A stretch of DNA of 38,980 bases from a virus: the IMG/VR virus record IMGVR_UViG_3300032265_001425, positions 1 through 38,980 of that record, one strand, 5' to 3'. How positions within the stretch are numbered: the stretch's first letter is position 1; every line of letters begins with the position of its first letter. Under the pieces are notes generated by a model, which was given only the letters and a program-made list of their open reading frames with translations, was not told the origin of the DNA and ran no database searches. Shown here piece after piece: positions 1 through 5,208 of this stretch. A program made the position numbers and the translations under genes.

Positions 1-13
1 ACACCATATAAAG

Positions 14-100
14 AGGAAGAGAAGGGAATCGAACCCCCAACACGCTCTTAACGTGCTACTTGTTTTCAAGACAAGCTCCTCGTCCATTCGGACCTCTTCC
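14..100 (-). tRNA. tRNA-Ser(UGA)
   Basis: Acceptor GGAAGAG pairs with CTCTTCC. Anticodon loop CTTGAAA gives UGA. A long variable arm (AGCACG/CGTGTT) marks it as class II, as expected for serine. No CCA is encoded. The discriminator base reads U rather than the usual G. It is the leftmost member of the array, which may continue beyond the window edge. Confidence 0.9.
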
Positions 101-106
101 TTATAG

Positions 107-178
107 TTGTCCTCGAAGGGTTCGAACCTCCACGCTCCGAGTCAAAGTCGGATGCCCTGCCAATTAGGCGAGAGGACA
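107..178 (-). tRNA. tRNA-Gln(UUG)
   Basis: Acceptor TGTCCTC/GAGGACA, anticodon stem TCCGA/TCGGA with loop CTTTGAC (UUG), T loop TTCGAAC. Standard class I cloverleaf without encoded CCA; only 6 nt separate it from the preceding tRNA. Confidence 0.92.
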
Positions 179-187
179 ATATTACTG

Positions 188-260
188 TAGCGATAACAAG
201 ACTCGAACTTGTAATTAGACCTTATGAGAGTCCTGTGATAGCCAGTTTCACCATATCGCT
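188..260 (-). tRNA. tRNA with CAU anticodon (Met or Ile2)
   Basis: Acceptor AGCGATA/TATCGCT with discriminator A, D stem GTGA/TCAC, anticodon loop CTCATAA, T arm ACAAG-TTCGAGT-CTTGT. The CAU anticodon may read AUG, or AUA if C34 becomes lysidine. It lacks the three G-C pairs of an initiator anticodon stem, so it is not an initiator. Confidence 0.9.
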
Positions 261-267
261 ATTTAAG

Positions 268-342
268 CCGAGAGTGGGAGATTCGAACTCCAACCTTTAC
301 CGTGACAGGGTAACATGCTAAAACCGTTACACTACACCCTCG
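268..342 (-). tRNA. tRNA-Asp(GUC)
   Basis: Acceptor CGAGGGT/ACTCTCG, anticodon stem TTACC/GGTAA with loop CTGTCAC (GUC), discriminator G as expected for aspartate, T loop TTCGAAT. Full class I cloverleaf. Confidence 0.92.
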
Positions 343-349
343 TTTATTG

Positions 350-426
350 TGGTACAAGTGAGAATCGAACTCACGTAAATGTCCCAGGGCTTCAACCTAG
401 CGCTAAACCATCTCAGCTACTGTACC
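350..426 (-). tRNA. tRNA-Phe(GAA)
   Basis: Acceptor GGTACAG/TTGTACC, anticodon stem CTAGG/CCTGG with loop TTGAAGC (GAA), T arm GTGAG-TTCGATT-CTCAC, discriminator A. Confidence 0.92.
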
Positions 427-436
427 ATATTTTAAG

Positions 437-510
437 TGCACCTTTTCAGACTCGAACTGAAAACCTCTTCGTTATGAGCGAATTGCTCTAACCAATTGAG
501 CTAAAGGTGC
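437..510 (-). tRNA. tRNA with CAU anticodon (Met or Ile2)
   Basis: Acceptor GCACCTT/AAGGTGC, D arm GCTCAATTGGTTAGAGC, anticodon loop CTCATAA (CAU), T loop TTCGAGT, discriminator A. Second of three CAU tRNAs here. One mismatch closes the anticodon stem. Confidence 0.9.
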
Positions 511-517
511 AATTCAG

Positions 518-589
518 TGGACCGTAACGAACTCGAATCGTTATTTTCTGCGTGCAAGGTAGATGTAATAGCCTTTATACCAACAGCCC
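518..589 (-). tRNA. tRNA-Ala(UGC)
   Basis: Acceptor GGGCTGT/ACGGTCC contains a G-U pair at the third position, the alanine identity element. Anticodon loop CTTGCAC gives UGC. T arm AACGA-TTCGAGT-TCGTT. The anticodon stem has one A-C mismatch. Confidence 0.9.
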
Positions 590-598
590 AAATTTAAG

Positions 599-674
599 TA
601 GTTCCTATCTGATTCGAACAGATGATCTTCTCGGTGTAAACGAGACGCTTTAAAACCAACTAAGCGAAGGAACC
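599..674 (-). tRNA. tRNA-Val(UAC)
   Basis: Acceptor GGTTCCT/AGGAACT with a G-U first pair, anticodon stem TCTCG/CGAGA with loop TTTACAC (UAC), T arm ATCTG-TTCGAAT-CAGAT, discriminator A. Confidence 0.9.
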
Positions 675-680
675 ATACAG

Positions 681-755
681 TCTATGTGAGTGGATTCGAA
701 CCACCGATCTCTTGACCCCAAATCAAGTGGGTATAGCCAACTGCCCGACACATAG
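681..755 (-). tRNA. tRNA-Pro(UGG)
   Basis: Acceptor CTATGTG/CACATAG, anticodon stem CTTGA/TCAAG with loop TTTGGGG (UGG), T arm GGTGG-TTCGAAT-CCACT, discriminator A as usual for proline. Confidence 0.92.
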
Positions 756-763
756 ATATTAAG

Positions 764-839
764 TAGTGATAATGAGACTCGAACTCATAGCCTTTCGCGT
801 ATCAGGCGAATGCTCTTAAACCAATTGAGCTATATCACT
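764..839 (-). tRNA. tRNA-Ile(GAU)
   Basis: Acceptor AGTGATA/TATCACT, anticodon stem TTCGC/GCGAA with loop CTGATAC (GAU), T arm ATGAG-TTCGAGT-CTCAT, discriminator A. Confidence 0.92.
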
Positions 840-850
840 GTTTTAAACTA

Positions 851-875
851 TCCAACACTTGTACTTTATGTTGGA
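851..875. other. Hairpin between tRNA-Ile and tRNA-Thr, possible tRNA remnant
   Basis: The 96-nt gap between two tRNA genes has no open frame. It holds a perfect 7-bp inverted repeat, TCCAACA/TGTTGGA, around an 11-nt loop. A second small palindrome (CGTTT-CTT-AAACG, near 888-900) lies on the tRNA-Thr side. No TTCRA T loop is present, so this is not a functional tRNA. An eroded tRNA or a processing signal is possible. Confidence 0.4.
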
Positions 876-935
876 AGAAAACTATTACGTTTCTTAAACG
901 CTGTCAACCATCTCTGAGTTTTCTTTTCGTTTTAG

Positions 936-1007
936 AGCCTCTTACCGGAATCGAACCGATTTATCCTGATTACAAGTCAGGCGCATCACCTTTTATGCTT
1001 AGGAGGC
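936..1007 (-). tRNA. tRNA-Thr(UGU)
   Basis: Acceptor GCCTCCT/AAGAGGC with one mismatch, anticodon stem CCTGA/TCAGG with loop CTTGTAA (UGU), T loop TTCGATT. The discriminator reads U. Confidence 0.9.
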
Positions 1008-1015
1008 ATTTATTG

Positions 1016-1086
1016 CACGGGTGGAGAGATTCGAACTCCCATCAAAGGTTTTGGAGACCCGTATGCTACCATTGCACCACACTCGT
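1016..1086 (-). tRNA. tRNA-Trp(CCA)
   Basis: Acceptor ACGAGTG/CACCCGT with one A-C mismatch, discriminator G as expected for tryptophan. Anticodon loop CTCCAAA gives CCA. T arm GGGAG-TTCGAAT-CTCTC. Confidence 0.9.
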
Positions 1087-1101
1087 GTATTTTAATTTCT
1101 G

Positions 1102-1178
1102 TGCGCCTGGAAGGATTCGAACCTTCGACTCCCTGGTTAAAAGCCAGGTACTCTAAATAACCGCTGAGTTACAAGCGC
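1102..1178 (-). tRNA. tRNA-Lys(UUU)
   Basis: Acceptor GCGCTTG/CAGGCGC, anticodon stem CCTGG/CCAGG with loop CTTTTAA (UUU), T arm GAAGG-TTCGAAT-CCTTC, discriminator A. Confidence 0.92.
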
Positions 1179-1187
1179 GTAACAATG

Positions 1188-1269
1188 TGCCAGCACTAGG
1201 ACTCGAACCTAGGAACCCGTTAAGGAGGTGATTTACAGTCACCCGCAATTGCCGCTATGCGATACTGGC
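1188..1269 (-). tRNA. tRNA-Tyr(GUA)
   Basis: Acceptor GCCAGTA/TGCTGGC, anticodon stem GGTGA/TCACC with loop CTGTAAA (GUA), and the long variable arm typical of bacterial tyrosine tRNA. T loop TTCGAGT, discriminator A. Confidence 0.92.
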
Positions 1270-1279
1270 TTCTATTTTG

Positions 1280-1351
1280 AGGGATGGGAGAATTTCGAAA
1301 TCTCGACCCGTTGGTTAACAACCAACCGCTCTGCCTCTGAGCTACCAACCC
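1280..1351 (-). tRNA. tRNA-Asn(GUU)
   Basis: Acceptor GGGTTGG/CCATCCC, anticodon stem GTTGG/CCAAC with loop TTGTTAA (GUU), T arm GAGAT-TTCGAAA-TTCTC. The discriminator reads U, unlike the usual G. Confidence 0.88.
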
Positions 1352-1357
1352 TTATAG

Positions 1358-1430
1358 AGCAGGAGATGAGAATCGAACTCACATCTTCGACTTGGAAGGA
1401 CGACATAATTTACCATTATACGACTCCTGC
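1358..1430 (-). tRNA. tRNA-Gly(UCC)
   Basis: Acceptor GCAGGAG/CTCCTGC, anticodon loop CTTCCAA (UCC), T arm ATGAG-type with loop TTCGATT. It is first in its transcription unit, 36 nt downstream of the promoter element at 1466-1499. Confidence 0.9.
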
Positions 1431-1465
1431 TTTTTAATCCCAATATTTCAAATAACTTTCTTCTA

Positions 1466-1499
1466 TAAAGATAATAAACTTTTTTAAAAAAGCTAAGCT
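1466..1499 (-). promoter_or_regulatory. Promoter for the tRNA array (variant of the phage promoter family)
   Basis: On the minus strand AGCTTAGCT (canonical AGTTTGGCT) is followed after exactly 20 nt by TATCTTTA. Spacing and -7 box match the other nine elements; the -33 box is degenerate (CTTA for TTTG). It would drive tRNA-Gly and the tRNAs to its left. Confidence 0.7.
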
Positions 1500-1516
1500 T
1501 TTATATAGAAAAAGAA

Positions 1517-1545
1517 AAGCCTTGAATTTATTTTATCCAAGGCTT
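1517..1545 (-). terminator. Rho-independent terminator after the 38-codon gene
   Basis: Perfect 8-bp stem AAGCCTTG/CAAGGCTT with a 13-nt loop. On the minus strand it is followed by a T-rich tail (TTCTTTTT). It lies just upstream of the tRNA-array promoter, so it separates two transcription units. Confidence 0.75.
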
Positions 1546-1580
1546 AAAATTATATTTATTATATTATTTATATTAATACA

Positions 1581-1697
1581 TTACCTTGGACGTTGTTTTT
1601 TATAATTACCCCATGTAAACGGTGATTGAACCCCGTCCGCTATAATCATACTACAGCTAATGCGATAATTACTAATATGTCTAAGATTTGTTTTCAT
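1581..1697 (-). CDS. Small orphan protein, 38 aa
   Basis: An ATG-started frame of 38 codons begins MKTNLRHISNYRISCSMIIA and ends in a basic tail (NYKKQRPR). A TGA in frame immediately before the ATG fixes the start. Codon use is A/T-ending like the neighbours, and a terminator on the same strand follows 36 nt after the stop, which supports a real transcript. It sits between tRNA-Leu and the rest of the tRNA array. I recognise no family. It could still be non-coding filler between tRNA genes. Confidence 0.45.
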   Translation of the reverse strand: MKTNLRHISNYRISCSMIIADGVQSPFTWGNYKKQRPR

Positions 1698-1755
1698 TCA
1701 ATAATACGTATGTAAAAATTTTTATTCCTTATATTTTTTTTAAAACTTGTTTTTG

Positions 1756-1843
1756 TGCTTCTGGTGAGACTCGAACTCACACGGACCTTTCGGTCCAAGG
1801 GATTTTAAGTCCCTCGCGTACTGCCTAATTTCGCCACAGAAGC
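1756..1843 (-). tRNA. tRNA-Leu(UAA)
   Basis: Acceptor GCTTCTG/CAGAAGC, anticodon stem AGGGA/TCCCT with loop CTTAAAA (UAA), long variable arm GGACC-GAAA-GGTCC, T arm GTGAG-TTCGAGT-CTCAC, discriminator A. Class II, as expected for leucine. Confidence 0.93.
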
Positions 1844-1857
1844 GTTTTACTATTATA

Positions 1858-1980
1858 AATAACTTTATCAGGAATCTCGGATTAGTATTTCTACTACGCT
1901 TCACACATCATTAGAGAGTTGAGTATTTCTACTTATCCTTAATGTGTACCCTTGTGTCACTGCTCTCCCAGCTAGTTATT
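1858..1980 (-). ncRNA. Candidate structured RNA inside the tRNA array
   Basis: This 123-nt segment has no open frame but strong internal complementarity on the minus strand. A 7-bp stem AATAACT/AGTTATT closes it, like a tRNA acceptor stem. Two hairpins carry GAAA tetraloops (AGTA-GAAA-TACT and TAGTA-GAAA-TACTA). ACACAT can pair with ATGTGT, and GAGAG with CTCTC; the order of these strands would make a pseudoknot. The 5' part (AGCTGGGAGAGCAG) resembles a tRNA D arm, but there is no TTCRA T loop and no anticodon arm. It matches no RNA family I can name. Confidence 0.5.
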
Positions 1981-2006
1981 CTACACTTTTTATAATAGTA
2001 TTTTAG

Positions 2007-2096
2007 AAGCGGATACTGGATTCGAACCAGTGGTTTCCTTTTGGGAAACTCGAGCTTATGAGACTCGCGAGATAGGCCTGACTTCTCTAATCCGCT
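2007..2096 (-). tRNA. Class II tRNA with CAU anticodon, identity uncertain
   Basis: Acceptor AGCGGAT/ATCCGCT, D arm GAGA...TCTC, anticodon stem CGAGT/GCTCG with loop CTCATAA (CAU), then a long variable arm (GTTTCC-CAAAA-GGAAAC) and T arm ACTGG-TTCGAAT-CCAGT. Long variable arms belong to Leu, Ser and Tyr tRNAs, none of which has CAU. All arms are intact, so it is probably functional. Charging could be Met, Ile (after lysidine), Leu or Ser. Confidence 0.82.
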
Positions 2097-2103
2097 ATAT
2101 ATC

Positions 2104-2433
2104 TTAGAAAATTTTATGTAACTGAATATTTAATCTACGTTTAAAACATTCCCATTTTATATTCATAACATTGTATCTTCTTATTACCTTTAATTCACGT
2201 TTAAGTTTTGGATATTGCTTAAACAATTGAAATAATAAATTTTTATCTTCATTTAAAATAGAATTAAATTCAAATTTACCATTTATTAAACTAGCTAATT
2301 CTTTATTAATTCCTAATACAGGATCTTTTACACTTATATAAATATGGTTAAGATCGAGATCTTTCCTAATTATTAAAGACTTGTTATTTTTTAATAACGT
2401 TGATGAAATCAAATTGTTTTCTTTTGCTATCAT
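2104..2433 (-). CDS. Hypothetical protein, 109 aa
   Basis: I take the ATG at 2433 as start because it follows the A-rich AAAATAAAAGTT pattern that precedes several start codons in this genome. The frame is open 11 codons further to a GTG at 2466, which would overlap the hairpin at 2463-2499. The product begins MIAKENNLISSTLLKNNKSL, has no membrane segment and ends in a basic region (KRELKVIRRYNVMNIKWECFK). I recognise no domain. The gene ends 8 nt before the class II CAU tRNA. Confidence 0.6.
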   Translation of the reverse strand: MIAKENNLISSTLLKNNKSLIIRKDLDLNHIYISVKDPVLGINKELASLINGKFEFNSILNEDKNLLFQLFKQYPKLKRELKVIRRYNVMNIKWECFKRRLNIQLHKIF

Positions 2434-2462
2434 AACTTTTATTTTATATTTGACTATATCAA

Positions 2463-2499
2463 ACACAGTGGCGAGCTCCTATACTCAACTCCACTGTGT
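2463..2499. repeat. Inverted repeat, 9-bp stem
   Basis: ACACAGTGG pairs perfectly with CCACTGTGT around a 19-nt loop that itself contains GAGCTC. It lies between the stop of the lipoprotein gene and the start of the next gene. No T-run follows, so a classical terminator is unlikely. A leader structure, an RNA processing site or an operator would fit. Confidence 0.55.
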
Positions 2500-2513
2500 G
2501 ATGATAGTTAGGA

Positions 2514-3116
2514 TCAGTTAAAAAATGTTTTATATTGTAAATAAAATCTTTTACGTATAATATCATTATCCAATGACTTTAATAACCCAGTATATCTACT
2601 TCCTACTTCAGAATATCTTTGTTCTATTTTTGGAAGATAGTATTTTTCTAATCGTTTATAATCCTTAATACAATCTTGATATGTTTTATAATAAGCATGT
2701 CCATTTTTCTCTCCTAATGCTTCTTTTTGACCAACATATTTAATTCCTAGTAAATTTTTATTTTCAACACAAATTTTAGATTTGTATCTTTCAAATGTAT
2801 TAGGGTTTGTACTTTCAGCTTGCATTTGTAAAAATGCAACTCCTGGCATTGTTATTTGCTGCTTTATTAATTCAGCTAATAATGTTGAATCATTTAATTT
2901 AAATTCAATACTATCTTTTATTCTAAAATTAGAAACACATCTATAATTCTTATTTCCAACACTAATTGTTGAACATGATATTGTTAAAAATAATAATATT
3001 GAAATTGCAATATAATTTATTTTTCTTGTTTTAGGTTTAACTCCTATTAAAAAACATTCAATACACCAATGTGTTTTGTATTCTTTTGAATACATTGTTT
3101 TACTATGATTACACAT
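2514..3116 (-). CDS. Putative lipoprotein peptidoglycan hydrolase (glucosaminidase-like), 200 aa
   Basis: Residues about 80-155 resemble the N-acetylglucosaminidase fold of the GH73/Bax type: AFLQMQAESTNP with a candidate catalytic Glu, the NLLGIKY block, then AYYKTYQDCIKDYKRL. This would cut the glycan backbone of peptidoglycan at lysis or entry. The N-terminus is odd: a Cys/His cluster (MCNHSK, HWCIEC) precedes a hydrophobic segment near residues 34-48 that ends in a lipobox-like LTISCS. The start is fixed by AAATAAAGGTT before the ATG and by the promoter at 3138-3171. Family assignment is by motif only. The short upstream Cys cluster might mean that translation really starts nearer the hydrophobic segment. 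Confidence 0.55.
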   Translation of the reverse strand: MCNHSKTMYSKEYKTHWCIECFLIGVKPKTRKINYIAISILLFLTISCSTISVGNKNYRCVSNFRIKDSIEFKLNDSTLLAELIKQQITMPGVAFLQMQAESTNPNTFERYKSKICVENKNLLGIKYVGQKEALGEKNGHAYYKTYQDCIKDYKRLEKYYLPKIEQRYSEVGSRYTGLLKSLDNDIIRKRFYLQYKTFFN

Positions 3117-3137
3117 AACCTTTATTTTTTATTGCTA

Positions 3138-3171
3138 TAAAGATAATATAAAAAATCTGAAAAGCCAAACT
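3138..3171 (-). promoter_or_regulatory. Phage promoter, TTTG-N20-TATCTTTA
   Basis: Minus-strand AGTTTGGCTTTTC, then TATCTTTATA with exactly 20 nt between TTTG and TATCTTTA. The ATG of the lipoprotein gene lies 22 nt downstream. Confidence 0.85.
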
Positions 3172-3174
3172 TTT

Positions 3175-4083
3175 TTAAAAGTCTTTTTTATATTTTAAAA
3201 CTGCTAAATCTTTAGCTTTAGCTTCTATTTCAGTGTCAAATTCTAAACCAAACGTTTCAATTTTTTCATAAATATAATCTGCATGTGCTGTATGTTTACA
3301 TTTAGCGTCCTCTAAAGATCTTCTAGATGACATATGAGTTATAGGTTTAGTTTTCCACGTAGAAACCGCTAATTTTAACGCTTCCTCCATTGTTTGACCA
3401 CTTGGGCCGTAATTAAAATGATGTTGATCAAATACAATAGGAATACCGATTCCTGTGTGAATTAAATCATACAACATTTTTACAGAATACTGTGCTGGTT
3501 TATCATCATTTTCTATAGTCAAACGTTTTCTACATGACTCAGAAAGCAATTTATAATTAGCACAGAACTTTTTAGCTACCTCTTCTTTAGTAGGAGCAGA
3601 TGTACATAAATGTATATTAATTGGATAATAAGTTGATTGTTCTAATCCCATTAAATCTAATAATTCAGCATGTTTATTTAATTCATCAATTGTTTTATTA
3701 ACAACTGCTTGATTTTCACTAGCTAAAACATTAAATGGTCCAGGATGATGTGAAACTCTAAGATTATTTTGTTTTACTTTATCACCAATAAAACCTAATA
3801 TTGTTTTAATTCTATCAAAATCAGGTAAATCTTTAAACTCATAATTACTCATCCATGGTAAAGATTCAGAACTAAAACGATATAAATCAATACCTTTTTC
3901 AATATTGTAATCTAATATTTTTAGAGTATCATTAAGATTCATTATTGACAATTCAGAAACATATTTAAGTCCTCTAGCGGTAAATGTTTTTTTAATCATA
4001 CCTCTATTTACTTGTAAATGATCTTCTTTTTTCTTACCAATATTACATCCTAATGGAATACAACAATACCCAATTCTATTCAT
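3175..4083 (-). CDS. uvsE: UV damage endonuclease UvsE/UvdE, 302 aa
   Basis: A TIM-barrel endonuclease of the UVDE family that nicks DNA 5' to UV photoproducts. Visible family blocks: IGYCCIPLGC at the N-terminus, LNDTLKILDYNIEKGIDLYR followed by FSSESLPW, RVSHHPGPFNVLAS, NIHLC, the metal-ligand block LTIENDD and VFDQHHF. Length is normal for the family. The frame is open 21 codons upstream to 4146, but that extension (FLFIFIAIKNKK) translates the promoter at 4116-4149, so I place the start at the ATG at 4083. Together with the ligase it suggests a phage-encoded repair route. Confidence 0.9.
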   Translation of the reverse strand: MNRIGYCCIPLGCNIGKKKEDHLQVNRGMIKKTFTARGLKYVSELSIMNLNDTLKILDYNIEKGIDLYRFSSESLPWMSNYEFKDLPDFDRIKTILGFIGDKVKQNNLRVSHHPGPFNVLASENQAVVNKTIDELNKHAELLDLMGLEQSTYYPINIHLCTSAPTKEEVAKKFCANYKLLSESCRKRLTIENDDKPAQYSVKMLYDLIHTGIGIPIVFDQHHFNYGPSGQTMEEALKLAVSTWKTKPITHMSSRRSLEDAKCKHTAHADYIYEKIETFGLEFDTEIEAKAKDLAVLKYKKDF

Positions 4084-4115
4084 ATTACGTATGCATTTTT
4101 TATTTTTTATTGCTA

Positions 4116-4149
4116 TAAAGATAAAAAGGAAAATCTGAAGAGCCAAACT
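4116..4149 (-). promoter_or_regulatory. Phage promoter for uvsE, TTTG-N20-TATCTTTA
   Basis: AGTTTGGCT and TATCTTTA on the minus strand, 20 nt apart, in the gap between the receiver-domain gene and uvsE. The leader to the uvsE ATG is about 33 nt. Confidence 0.85.
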
Positions 4150-4153
4150 TTCT

Positions 4154-4591
4154 TTAAACCGTATGTGGTACTATCCATCGAACACAATCCTGAGATAATC
4201 TATTAATGTGTTTATAATTGTTAATATATCCTTCAATGTTAGCACTACCAACTGCATTAGCAGAATGTACTCTAACTGGTACCACAGGTTTACCATCCAT
4301 CCACTGTTCAACTAACCACTTCGCGCAATCCATTCCTGTTTTTTCAGTTATATTGTTATAGTCTAACTTATAGTTATGATATACATTAGTGTGCCATTCT
4401 TTCATTGCAGAGTCTCCTAAATCGTGATCTAAAGAAATTAATTCAATATTTTCTAATCCAATTTCATTAACTTTATTTACGAATTCATCATAACTTCTAA
4501 CTATCACCCAACTATCAATATTAAAATCTGGGTTTTCTGATATTGAGTTAATTGGTGTTCTTACGTCATCTAAGTAAATATATTTTTTCAT
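4154..4591 (-). CDS. Cyclic-phosphate-processing receiver domain protein (cREC family), 145 aa
   Basis: A stand-alone receiver-like Rossmann domain. It shows YLDDVRTP (residues 6-13), SLDHDLGD (53-60) and VHSANAVGSANI (108-119). These match the family called cyclic-phosphate processing receiver, proposed from comparative genomics to act on 2',3'-cyclic phosphate RNA ends or related nucleotides; that role is from memory and is not shown by this sequence. The acidic DD pair and the DHD block are intact. There is no output domain, so it is not an ordinary response regulator. It is 5 nt from the following gene, in the unit that includes the SET-domain gene. Confidence 0.7.
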   Translation of the reverse strand: MKKYIYLDDVRTPINSISENPDFNIDSWVIVRSYDEFVNKVNEIGLENIELISLDHDLGDSAMKEWHTNVYHNYKLDYNNITEKTGMDCAKWLVEQWMDGKPVVPVRVHSANAVGSANIEGYINNYKHINRLSQDCVRWIVPHTV

Positions 4592-4596
4592 TTTAT

Positions 4597-5208
4597 TTAA
4601 GGTATATAAAGATTTGTTGGATTATTGACATGGGTTTCAATAGTCGGAAATTGCTCTTTAAACTTTTGTCTATTAAAAGATTTAGTAATCAAATGCATTC
4701 CAGTTTTGGATGGAACTTGAGCTATTATTTTCTTTTCACCAAAAGGTTCAATTGTGTCTAAAAAATTCATAATACTACCTTGCATTGGCAAATCATGTTC
4801 ATCTAAATCAATAATCCAATGTTTATCTGAGCCTTTGTTTTCACCACATACTGAATTGTATATTTTAGATACATCAAAATTATTGCATCTAATATCACGA
4901 GCTAATCTTTCTAAACAATCCAAAGCTACATCTCTGTTATTTCTAGGATTGAGATTGATACCTGCTCTTGCTTTAAACATTTCACATAATCCTATAATTT
5001 CAGAAGTATATCTGTTTAATTGTTCAATTGAATAAATGTAGTATGCTTTAATAAGTCGATTGTTGTTGTTAGAACCTAGATATCTGATTCTATCACCTCC
5101 ATCTTTATCAAAGTCTTTTTTACGTTGAATGACTTGTAGAAAATAAAAATGATTTTCATCTTTAAAAGTCAATAACGGTTTTATTATTTCGAAGTTGTTT
5201 AATATCAT
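4597..5208 (-). CDS. Putative primase/polymerase-like (AEP-type) protein, 203 aa
   Basis: The central part carries HWIIDLDEHD (about residue 130) followed some 30 residues later by VPSKTGMHLITKSFN. This D.D ... S..G.H spacing is reminiscent of archaeo-eukaryotic primase/PrimPol catalytic cores. The N-terminus (HFYFLQVIQRKKD) lacks other family marks, and the protein is shorter than most PrimPols. It overlaps the SET-domain gene by 4 nt (ATGA), so the two are translationally coupled. The assignment is tentative; an orphan phage protein is the alternative. Confidence 0.4.
   Translation of the reverse strand: MILNNFEIIKPLLTFKDENHFYFLQVIQRKKDFDKDGGDRIRYLGSNNNNRLIKAYYIYSIEQLNRYTSEIIGLCEMFKARAGINLNPRNNRDVALDCLERLARDIRCNNFDVSKIYNSVCGENKGSDKHWIIDLDEHDLPMQGSIMNFLDTIEPFGEKKIIAQVPSKTGMHLITKSFNRQKFKEQFPTIETHVNNPTNLYIP

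Noticed and set aside
1228-1437. Plus-strand open frame of 69 codons
   Set aside because: It runs antisense through the Tyr, Asn and Gly tRNA genes, whose cloverleaves fully explain the sequence.
1608-1640. tRNA T-arm-like GGGGTTCAATCACCG near 1620
   Set aside because: Stem pairing is only 4 bp with a 10-nt loop and there is no matching acceptor or anticodon arm. The stretch is part of the 38-codon frame.
1883-1934. Plus-strand TATTTCTACT twice, similar to the Cas12a crRNA handle (TTTCTACT...AGTAGA)
   Set aside because: The spacing and full stem do not match a repeat array, the flanks are unequal, and no cas gene is present. The repeated segment is better explained as GAAA-loop hairpins of a minus-strand RNA.
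1858-1980. Hammerhead ribozyme
   Set aside because: GAAA occurs, but the CUGANGA core is missing or mutated and helix order does not fit.
4083-4146. N-terminal membrane segment on UvsE (FLFIFIAI)
   Set aside because: This upstream extension is the translated promoter element; the family starts at IGYCC.
4552-5035. Two plus-strand open frames
   Set aside because: They oppose the receiver-domain and primase-like genes, which have motifs, overlaps and operon context.
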